Origin: Miscanthus floridulus
Taxonomy: Eukaryota; Streptophyta; Magnoliopsida; Poales; Poaceae
Assembly (NCBI RefSeq): GCF_019320115.1
Contig: NC_089584.1
Location: 100,612,320-100,676,319, forward strand
Reading direction: 5' to 3'
Length of the DNA: 64,000 nt
Below, in pieces: positions 56,001-64,000 of the stretch. Each line of letters begins with the position of its first letter. The first letter of the stretch is position 1. Both the position numbers and the translations under genes were made by a program. The notes below the pieces were generated by a model, which was not told the DNA's origin, did no database searches, and saw only the letters and a program-made list of their open reading frames with translations.

Positions 56001-58009
56001 AACTTATGTATTATCATAAAGTCATGATTCATAACTTAACTAAGCCAATTAATTAAAACATGCAGGCCTATTCAGGATAGGAGCAAGGCAACATAGGGAA
56101 TTTGTTATTTTTATAACTCTTAAACCATCAAGTCTTAACTCCTGAAATTTTTACCAGACATCAAACATCACCATAGTAACACTCCATAAAAATTTCACAT
56201 TTATTTGAGCACCGAGACTGTAGTTATGAAAAAGACAAGACATGACAAGTATTAAGAACCTAACTGCATAAATCTATTTTTACAGCAAACTATTTAAACT
56301 GAAACATGTCATATTATAGATCTACTGCATAGACAATTTCACAAGGATTCCAAAAAGTACTCATTTACTATTTTACAATATTTATACTAATTAATATGAA
56401 TTTTCAAACTTGATCATCCAAATCTGCTAAAATCAAAAGAAAAGGAATATAAATCTTGCATCGGGGTCCCTACAGTTAACACAAATAAAAATCCATCGAA
56501 GAGGTCCTTATGAGCACTATTCAAACGAGTCATAGATGTGCATTGGGGCCCCTGCTTTCCTTTGAATTTTAACCCAAGGTCCCTGGCGTTCTCTTCTTCA
56601 CAGAATGAAGCGGATCACGGCTTGGGCCGGCCGGGCTCGGCCGAGAGAGCCGGCAGCGACGGGGAGGGGTCGGCAGGGCTTGGCCGCGGCCGTGCCTGGC
56701 CAACGGCACGGCCAGCTACAGCTCATGGCCCTCCTGGCCACGTGTGCGGGCGGCATGCCACGGCGGCGACCGGCTATGGCAGTGGTGAGGCGACGCGGCA
56801 GTGGCGTTGTACGGCATGAGCGCGGGGCTGGGCATGGGGAGGCCGAGGGGCAGCAGCGCTGGCAGCAGCGAGCTTCGCTCGGTGGCATGTCCAGGAAGGA
56901 GTCCAGCAGCGCTGGCAGCAGCAGCGTTCAAGGCGGCGGCATGGTGCCGGCTTGAAGAGAGCAGGAGAGGGAAGGGGAAATGAGAGAGAGTGTGTGGAGA
57001 GGAGGGTGACGGCCCTTTACTTGAGCAGGTAGAGGCGAGCTGGCAGCCATGCAAGCAGCGAAGGCGCCACGCGACCTGCAGAGCACCAGCGAGCACTGTC
57101 GGCCACGTCGTGTTCCAAACTGAATGAATGGATTAAATACCACCTCAAAAATACAAGCAAAAACTCAAACTTCGTCCCTTCGTAACTCCGAATCCGTTTA
57201 GTTTTGGCACAAGAGGTAGTAACCAATGTTGTAGAGTTACGCGAGATCTCCAACTTTGATTAAAGTGCCAAAGTCTAATTCGTCCTGGTTGGAGAGATAC
57301 AAGGCTCCGAAGCGGGGTACACGAAACTGAAAATTCAGGTTTCAATTAACTCAGACTTAGAATATTTTTGGACTCTGAAAACAGCAGCAGATTCAAAGTT
57401 TGAGCCTCGGTTTGACTTTCTTACAAGTTGATCTGGCTCTTGGTACAAAACAAAGTTTGTTGTACTCCCCTCGAACTTCAACTTTTGTTTAGGTTCCACT
57501 GCCATGCAAATCATCTAAGCCATAGTTCAAACCAGGTCAAAGTAGCATCACGATAAAGCTTAAATTACCATTTTTGATCTATTGGAGCATTTTCTGGCCA
57601 CTTGCTCAACATGAACCCTTCATAACTTTTGTTCATGAGTGTAAGTAGAGTTGTTTGAGCAAGGTTGCAATGTTTGTTTGTCATTACATGTTCTTATTCA
57701 CCTAATAAAGTAATTCAGGCAAGGGCATAACTTGTCATTTCATGTGACTTCTCGATTCCAAACTTCACAAAACTTTTTCAATCATCCATGTGGGTGGAAA
57801 ATTGATGTGAGGCACATAAAAGAAGCACCCTCAACATTACTTAGGTGTATATCTAAAAAGGGCCGATATGCAAGCAAAGGTGTGTTGCCCAAGTTTACGT
57901 TGGAGCTCACTCTTGTAGATTTGATCTTGACACCTTCATCACCACTTAACATGTTATGTTTGAGCTCAAACCCATTGCTTAACTGGTGACCAACACCTGG
58001 GGTGTTACA
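53026..58009 (-). mobile_element. Tekay-like solo LTR G, about 5 kb
   Basis: Left end TGTGACAGAACCG, right end GGGGTGTTACA. Flanks TTGGA (53021-53025) and TTAGA (58010-58014) form a 5-bp duplication with one transition. On the minus strand it starts TGTAACACCCC and ends GGCGGTTCTGTCACA; element E's LTR ends GGCGGTTCTACCACA, so both belong to one family. They also share 'gagtacatt' plus 'tactcagggttta' (complement at about 53455 here, 60337 in E). A GC-rich block at 56590-57090 and long AT-rich stretches hold no supported gene. No internal region is present. Confidence 0.75.
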
Positions 58010-58014
58010 TTAGA

Positions 58015-58609
58015 AATCTGATATATTTTTAGGAAATAATTGATTTTCGGAATTAAAATAATTACATAAAATTGGAAATTACTATTTAGGCTCCAAAAAA
58101 TATCTCTGAGCTCTGAAAAATACTAGAAAAATTCCTAGGGATAGATGGAAGAATAAGGAACACAACCAAAGTGGTTTTAGCTCCCAAAAAAGACTTTTGG
58201 ATTGATCGGGGAAAAAGACAGCTCTAAGAAATAGAAATTTAATCCCGAAAAAGGTCGAAAAGATTCCCGGAAAGAGAGGCATCGTTCTAACGTGTCTTAA
58301 AACCTTTTCTAAGCCTTTAGATTTTGAAAACAAAACATCTTATCTAACTTTTGTTTTTGCAAGTTTTTAAATTATTTTTAAACCACTACTTGAAAATAAT
58401 ATTTTGAAGATGGAGATTTGAATTTATTTTCCAAACCACTCATCACAAAAGTACCAATGCAATGGCATGTATGCGCAAACATGTTGCTACCCTTATGTTG
58501 GATTTTAATTTAAAGAAAATTTTCTTTTACCTATGTTTTTATGAGCACAAAACAATTAACAGAAATCATTTTACTCTTTTTAGAAAGTAGCTAATTTTAG
58601 GGTGTTACA
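58015..58609 (-). repeat. Solo LTR F, right piece
   Basis: From the G insertion site to the F terminus GGGTGTTACA. AT-rich, non-coding. Confidence 0.7.
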
Positions 58610-58614
58610 ACTAA

Positions 58615-59570
58615 TACAAAGAATCTTACCGCTGGCGGGATGTTCCCAACACTGAAGGCCCTCTGCTAGTCATCAACCTTGCGGTGTCCCATGAGGTTAA
58701 ACAACACCCCAATCTGTCGTTTCACTTCCTCTTAGGCAATCGGCTCGGGCACCTCTCGGGTCCCATCAGTATCCCCCTAGAATTCATATGTGGGGTGTGT
58801 CCTCTCCTTGCTGGGCTGGCATCGCCGAAAAGTAAAGTTTGTTGCCACTATGACACCATCTAGTCTCCTTCGGTCAATCAACGCCAGGAGCTCCCTCACC
58901 TGCTCCATTCCACTAGCACTAGGTCTCTCTGACCACCTGACGTTGCTCACGGGAATCTAATCAATGTTGCACGCCACATAATGTTCCCCCTATGGCATGT
59001 AGAACCATCACTGTCCCAATACTTCATGTTTCTGTTCAACGATGTAGCGATGTACTGCCCAACCATCCCATCCCACAGCAGTAAGTATGCGCTACCCACA
59101 ACCCTAGATCCAGATCCCCCATGAGATTTCAAACAAAAAAGGGGCGAAAGAGATCAAAATGTGGGAGAACGCCAAGATAGGCTTCGTAGAAACGAATGAA
59201 GACAGAAACGTGTAGGATGGAGTTCAGGCCCAGATTGCATAGACTAATGGCGTAATACTCAATCAATCCACGAAGGAATGGATGGATCAGAATGCCAAAT
59301 CCACGATAGAAATAATCTTCAAACACGACCAATTCATCACCGCGTGGTGTTGGAAAGCTCTCACCGTGAGCAGGACGCCATCCCATTGTCACCCTATTCG
59401 GCAGCACGTCATCCACCACCAACTGGTTGAGTGCCGCCTCGTTGCTGACGGAGATCACCCATTCCTCTACGCAACTGAGCTCGTGCGATGCCCTACTCGA
59501 GTTGTTGCAGCTTCTCTTGGGCACCATCTCATAGATCTGACGAATGGTGGGAGATTACAAGCTTATGGTT
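58615..59570 (-). pseudogene. Antisense gene of T1, 5' exon
   Basis: From an ATG at 59527 the frame reads SHELSCVEEWVISVSNEAAL, VVFEDYFYRGFGILIHPFLR and GLIEYYAISLCNLGLNSILH, the same domain as exon 1 of the gene in D (VVFKDFFKRAFGVLVHPFLQ). A TGA-type break follows LFRPFFV. Similarity then weakens, and a plausible donor (gtaaga, complement near 58625) closes the exon close to the F insertion. The remaining exons are at 32500-34838. Confidence 0.7.
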
Positions 59571-60155
59571 GCTAAGATGGCTGAGCAGTTGCCTAGTGAT
59601 GTGGTGTGGGCACTAGGAAGAAGACGAAGAGGCAGGAGCAAGGTGGAGAATGTGCATCGGGCCTACGACACTTTATAATGGTTCAACCCCCGACCCTTTG
59701 CCTTCTAGGGATTTTGGGAAACCATGCCCGACCCACTGCATTCCCTCCCGAAACCGTCGCACGCTGATGGGCCACCAAATGCGCAAGGTGGGCTGTAGCG
59801 TAAAATTGTGTGGAATGTGGAATGACAAAATGAATCTTCCCTACGTCCATACCCAAGTATGTGCTCGGGGAAGACTCATTGCTCTCTTGTCATGGATCTG
59901 GCTCTTTCCGGGCCGACTGATTGGAGGTGGGGATGGTAGAGGTCCTTGCACCGCACTGAGTCTGGGACTCAGGAGTGGGGGCTTGGAGTCCAAGTTTCGA
60001 TGGGGACCTAGACACCTAGGACAAGAGGGTGATGGGTTAGTCATGCTTGTGCGTGGGGTACAAGCAGAGCATGTGTTTTTGAGGTACGCAGCTAGGGACA
60101 TTGATTCGCGAATCACCGCCGAGTCGGTACGGCTTGTCTTAACTCTAGCATCGTA
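59571..60155. other. Tail of T1, no gene
   Basis: Contains 'tgtgctcggggaagactcat' near 59869, which resembles the polypurine tracts of the related elements, but no LTR follows it. Coding support is absent. The border with E's LTR is placed near 60155 by change of sequence character only. Confidence 0.4.
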
Positions 60156-60719
60156 GTAAGAACAGGTGCTTACATAGAATGGATAGATAATAAATTAATA
60201 TGGCTATGAATAATATCATAAGTAAGGATTCACTAATAGTATTGCTTTCTGCAAAAAGAAAACCAACAAACCATAAAGCTTATCATACTCCTTGGAGTTG
60301 GGAAATTATTCCCACTAGTCGGATAAGTCTTGCGAGTACATTGTATACTCAGGGTTTATTTACCCCTGTTCAGGCAATGCATGAGAAGTACCATTGTGTG
60401 GAGGACTCTTTTGGTGGGCTCAGACGGATCCTCGTTCCTTATCGCTAGATGTTTATTTTTAAATTCCGTTGTTTATTATTCCGCACTATGACATTTGGTA
60501 ATGTAATAATGTAATTTTTAAGAACTTCTGATGTATGAAATGGACAAGTATTGTAACTTGTTCTCATTATTGGATCCTTGGGAAAATGTGGATCTTGCGG
60601 GTTCTCCCTTGGGGTGTGCCCGACGGATACCGCTCGTGGTAGCTTCCTTTCGGGGTGCTTAGTGTCTGGTGGAAGACGAGCACCTCTGTAAGCATGTTAT
60701 TTTAGGCGGTTCTACCACA
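60156..60719 (+). repeat. 3' part of the 5' LTR of E
   Basis: Ends GGCGGTTCTACCACA at 60719. Carries the 'gtacattgtatactcagggt' block (60336) shared with G in reverse complement. No LTR start is visible; the left edge is approximate. Confidence 0.7.
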
Positions 60720-60721
60720 GT

Positions 60722-60734
60722 TGGTACTAGAGCC
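60722..60734 (+). other. Primer-binding site of E (tRNA-Met type)
   Basis: TGGTACTAGAGCC, two bases after the LTR end, matches the plant initiator-Met site TGGTATCAGAGCC except for a swapped pair. This fixes the orientation and the LTR end. Confidence 0.85.
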
Positions 60735-61193
60735 AATAATGGTTATGAGTTTCATCACTCTTTTTCAAAACTTAAAAATTTGACCAACAAAAGTTTTACG
60801 AAAAGTAGGATGCAATTACATTATGTAAATAAGTATAAGCCCTAGCAATATGGTCTATCTAGGAAAGCGACACTGGTTTTATCTAATCAGTTTTCTATAG
60901 GTACACTGACTTACGTTGCGTAAGAAATCGCTTAGGATACGGAAAGTGAGTGTGCGATGTGCCGAAAATTTTACGAATGCCGCTATATTCCGGCTTGAGT
61001 GAACGTATAGGCCAAAGCATGCATCATGATACTATCATCTTGCTTAAACTAAAATCCCCCTACACATATAACTGGATTAGTAAATTGATAGGATTAACTA
61101 AAGGAATGCTTTAATAAATGTGCTGTCATTTCTCTAATCCCTTGCTTCTGATCTGGAAGGTTGTTCTAAATGGATGGTTCCTATCTCTTACAG
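60735..61193 (+). other. Leader of E, no gene
   Basis: AT-rich untranslated stretch between the PBS and the gag start at 61194. An 'ttacag' splice-acceptor-like sequence directly precedes the ATG. Confidence 0.5.
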
Positions 61194-62470
61194 ATGAATC
61201 TAAGGTCCGGACACGGGAGCACCAGTGCTGGGGCGGCTCACGGTCCTAGCGAGGGCCAAGGCAAGAGTGGCCGGGCCAATGAGCACGGTAGCGGGGGGAG
61301 TTAGGAGACTCCACTTCTGGCTCCTCATCCTTTTTTGCCACCGCCACCACCACTGCCAATGACTCACACTGAGATGATGGTAGAACTGATGGCTGCTCAC
61401 TGCGAGTCAGCCTATGCCATGGAGCTAATGGCACAAGCTGTCGCTGGCTTTGCCTGTGGAGGCCATGAGGGCAATGGTGGGAATGGGGGTGGTTCCCGCC
61501 ATCCTAAGGGTCCCTCCTCTTACCAGGATTTCCTCAAGACCCACCCACCCACTTTCACACCGATAGATGAGGTCCTAGATGCGGAGCATTAGCTTTGCAT
61601 TCTGGAGCACTGGCTTCGTATTCTGGAGCAGAAGTTTCTGTTGCTCAACGTGGCCGATGAGCAAAAAGTGTGCTTTGCAGGGCAGCAGCTATTGGGGTCC
61701 ATGAGTGCATGGTGGGATACCTTCCATGCCATGCAGTAGCCAGATCATCTGGTGACCTGGCAGGAGTTCACCGTAGCATTCAGAGAGTTCTATATCCCTG
61801 CTGGTGTCCTCAACCGGAAGTTGACTGAGTTCCTAGAGCTATGACAAGGGAGTATGATAGTGATGGACTACGTTAATAAGGTCAATCACTTGTCCTAGTA
61901 TGTTGGCATTCATGTGGACACTGACGAGAAGAAGAAGGATCGCTTCTTTCATGGCCTCTCTTATATCCTTCAGGAGAAGCTGTACACTACGAACTATCAG
62001 ACCTTCGGGGCAATGATGAACGCTGCCATCGCCATGGAGGGCTTACAGCGGGATTCCTAGGTAGAGTGGAAGAGGAAGCGGGTGGCCATGGGGTCTTCTA
62101 GCCACCCTCATACTCAGAAGGTACAGGTTGTCCGACGGGTGCCCTATCAACCATCAGGCGGGCATTCGTTTCGGCAGCCCCAGCATACTTCTTAGACTTC
62201 TTCCACATAGTACCATGCACCCACTCAGCAGGTGCAGCCTTAGGGACAACAGGTCCCACCTCACCAAGGATTTGGGAACAAGCCTAGGGCTTGCTTCAAA
62301 TGTGGCAAAGATGGTCACTATTCCTAAGAGTGTCCCTAGAACCAGCCAGCTCAGTCTGCTCAACCATCGGTGAACTCTAGGCTAGTCAAGTGGATCATGA
62401 TCAAGAGGAAAGTGCCAGCCAGCCGATCTGGACAGGTGAATTTCATGGATGCTAAGTAGATATTGCAGTA
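61194..62470 (+). pseudogene. gag: gag of E
   Basis: ATG at 61194: MNLRSGHGSTSAGAAHGPSE, then a Pro stretch, HPKGPSSYQDFLKTHPPTFT, LGSMSAWWDTFHAM (near 61693) and WQEFTVAFREFYIPAGVLNR, the retrotransposon gag core, and YVGIHVDTDEKKKDRFFHGL. The zinc knuckle CFKCGKDGHYS plus EC is at 62292-62333 with a stop inside it. At least ten stops, nearly all TAG in place of Gln (61590, 61737, 62058, 62457). Confidence 0.85.
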
Positions 62471-62828
62471 GGAACTGGTGATGGCTGGTATGTTTACCGT
62501 CGATTCCCAACTAGCTTATTTGTTGTTCGATTCTGGTGCATCACATTCATTTATGAGCATGGGATTTGTAGACTGGCTCAATATACCACTTATGGCTATA
62601 TGGTATGCCTATAGAATCTGTATTGCGGGTTTGTAGATGTGCATCAATACCCGAACGGACATAGTGAGCTTGGTATTAGCCACCCACACTTACCGCCTAT
62701 AGTTCATGGTACTGCCTGGGCAAGGCATTGATGCAATCCTTGGAATGAACTGGTTGCGGGTGTAAGGGGTAGTCTTGGATTTGAAGCGGAGAAGTGTCGA
62801 GTTATGACTTCCTTCTTCTGAGGATAAA
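62471..62828 (+). pseudogene. pol: Aspartic protease of E
   Basis: LAYLLFDSGASHSFMSMGFV (near 62512) has the Asp-Ser-Gly-Ala active site of chromovirus proteases. DAILGMNWLRV (near 62731) is the second conserved block. TAG or TAA stops at 62634, 62699 and 62766 interrupt it. Confidence 0.85.
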
Positions 62829-64000
62829 ATGTCTCTTCTTGTACCCTCAGATCCAGTCTTACCTATTGCTGCTCATGCTGAAGCCTCTCCTGATCTTACC
62901 TCCATTCCGATAGTATGTGAGTTCTTGGATGTATTTCCTAAAGATCTACCTAGGTTGCCACCGGACAGAGAGGTAGAATTCTCCATTGAGCTAGAGTCTG
63001 GTACCGCTCCTATCTCCCGACGCCCATACCGCATGGCTCCAAGGGAATTGGCTGAGATGAAGAAGTAGCTGGAAGAGTTGATGGGAAAAGGTTTCTCCAT
63101 CTTAGTTCTTCACCATGGGGTTGCCCAGCCATTTTTGTGAAGAAGAAGGATGGTACTATGTGGATGTGTGTGGATTACCGCCCTCTTAATGCGGTAACAA
63201 TTAAGAACAAGTATCCTTTGCCCCACATAGATACTTTGTTCGGTCAGCTAGCTAGTGCCAAGGTGTTCTCAAAGATTGACCTTCATTCAGGCTATCATTA
63301 GATCAAGATTAGACCGCATGATATACCAAAGACAGCTTTTTCTACAAGGTATGGGCTATATGAGTACCTAGTGATGTCTTTTGGTCTCACTAACGCTTCT
63401 GCATTCTTCATGTACCTGATGAATTCAGTCTTTATACCGGAGCTGGACAAGTTTGTGGTAGTATTCATTGATGATATCCTAATATATTCCAAAAATGATG
63501 AAGAGCATGCCCAACACCTTTGGATAGTACTGGCTTGACTAAGGGAGCACAAGTTGTATGCTAAATTCAGCAAGTGTGAGTTTTTGTTAGATTGAGTGCA
63601 GTTTTTGGGGCATGTGTTGACACCTGACGGCATTTTAGTAGATCCCAGCAAGGTGCAAGATGTGTTGGATTGGAAGTCTCCCAACTCTGTGCACCAGATT
63701 CGTCAGTTCCTTGGTCACACTGGGTACTATCAGCGTTTCATCCTGGATTTCTCCAAGATAGCCCAGCCAATGACCAAGCTGCTCCAAAAAGAAGCCAAGT
63801 TTGATTAGAGCCCAGCCTACGAAGAAGCCTTCCAAGCTTTGAAGACATTTCTAACCACTACTCCTATGTTGGCCCAACCAGATATTGATAGACCCTTTGA
63901 TGTATATTGTGATGCCTCGAAAATAGGGTTGGGATGTGTGCTTATGCCGGATGGGCGTGTGATAGTTTATGCTTCGCGCCAACTGAAAAAGCACGAAGTG
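62829..64000 (+). pseudogene. pol: Reverse transcriptase and start of RNase H of E
   Basis: [20 protein letters not shown] and [20 protein letters not shown] open the RT. A frame break near 63100 precedes [11 protein letters not shown], ending at TAG 63299. The palm continues [20 protein letters not shown] and [20 protein letters not shown] with the catalytic Asp-Asp near 63470. FLGHVLTPDGILVDPSKVQD and IRQFLGHTGYYQRFILDFSK follow, and RNase H starts [20 protein letters not shown] near 63904. TAG 63806 stands for the conserved Trp. Truncated by the window. Confidence 0.9.

Larger units (their letters stand above)
34844..58609 (-). mobile_element. Tekay-like solo LTR F (three pieces)
   Basis: Ends TGTCGCACCCGG (left) and GGGTGTTACA (right) with the exact 5-bp target duplication ACTAA at 34839-34843 and 58610-58614. 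The LTR sequence proper is 34844-37535, 52599-53025 and 58015-58609, about 3.7 kb; it is interrupted by element B (37536-52593) and solo LTR G (53026-58009). No internal region or second LTR of its own is seen, so it is a solo LTR left by recombination. On the minus strand it starts TGTAACACCC, as do many grass chromovirus LTRs. It lies in an intron of T1's antisense gene. Confidence 0.8.
24962..60155 (+). mobile_element. Tat-lineage Ty3/gypsy element T1, interrupted
   Basis: The element starts with a 502-bp LTR in NOP2 exon 5, then PBS, gag, protease, RT, RNase H, a second RNase H and integrase (to about 31975), a spacer and an antisense gene. The antisense gene is interrupted at 34844-58609 by solo LTR F and everything nested in F; the exact target repeat ACTAA on both sides of F shows that 34843 and 58610 were adjacent. 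Without the insert about 11.4 kb of T1 remain. No 3' LTR is found: the tail stops near 60155, where the Tekay-like LTR of E begins. The right border is therefore approximate. Many stops are present. Confidence 0.8.
60156..64000 (+). mobile_element. Tekay-like chromovirus E, 5' part
   Basis: A truncated 5' LTR (to 60719), a PBS complementary to initiator tRNA-Met with two changes, gag, protease, RT and the start of RNase H, running beyond the window. Stops are numerous and mostly TAG. Domain order gag-PR-RT-RNase H and the RT motifs fit chromoviruses of the Tekay/Del group. About 560 bp of LTR remain, far less than the 5-kb relative G. Confidence 0.8.

Noticed and set aside
56538..57096. GC-rich overlapping frames on both strands
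   Set aside because: They lie inside solo LTR G, are Ala/Arg-rich in every frame, and look like base composition only.
59841..60116. Opposing frames in the T1 tail
   Set aside because: No homology or codon pattern; the region is non-coding in related elements.

Overview
This window looks like repeat-dense nuclear DNA from a grass, probably Andropogoneae (sorghum, sugarcane or Miscanthus relatives). The grounds are introns with GT-AG borders, grass-type Ty3/gypsy retrotransposons of the Tat lineage (second RNase H domain plus an antisense gene) and the Tekay-like chromovirus lineage, hAT and Tourist-type small elements, a CACTA-like remnant, and decayed copies of plant genes. I see no intact host gene.

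Layout. 1-3983: a short non-autonomous Tat-type LTR element (here 'C') on the minus strand, filled by a 44-bp minisatellite. 3984-7270: a large inverted repeat whose arms each carry a decayed F-box/MYND-finger gene. 7340-14470: debris with recurring dispersed repeats, one unclassified reading frame, and pieces of retrotransposon antisense genes. 14650-18234: a CACTA-like remnant with coding relics, two small elements in an intron-like stretch, a 23-bp ACACGTGG array and a recognisable right terminus. 18235-24961: a genic island holding the 3' half of a UDP-xylose-transporter-like gene and the 5' half of a NOP2-like rRNA cytosine-5 methyltransferase gene. The NOP2 copy keeps a ribosome-biogenesis-type promoter but is frameshifted and is split by a 2.77-kb hAT element.

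24962-60155 is a nest readable from its target duplications. A Tat element ('T1', plus strand) sits in NOP2 exon 5. A Tekay-like solo LTR ('F') lies inside an intron of T1's antisense gene. A short non-autonomous Tat element ('B', minus) lies inside F. A large Tat element ('D', minus) lies inside B's 5' LTR. A second solo LTR ('G', about 5 kb) also lies inside F. D is the best preserved: gag, protease, RT, two RNase H domains, integrase and a six-exon antisense gene are all recognisable. Its right end is abnormal: an inverted PPT-U3 fragment stands where the 5' LTR should be. 60156-64000 is a Tekay-like element ('E', plus) with a truncated 5' LTR, running off the window.

Elements C, B and D share LTR-proximal sequence. 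C and B look like deletion derivatives that lost gag-pol and the antisense gene but kept PBS, PPT, a post-pol spacer and an internal minisatellite. The minisatellite units differ in length (44, 37, 28 bp) but are built on the same GTCCCCG motif as the polypurine tract. Premature stops in the elements are mostly TAG at positions where the family has Gln, as expected from deamination of methylated CAG sites. All similarity statements come from reading the sequence by eye; none was searched against a database.
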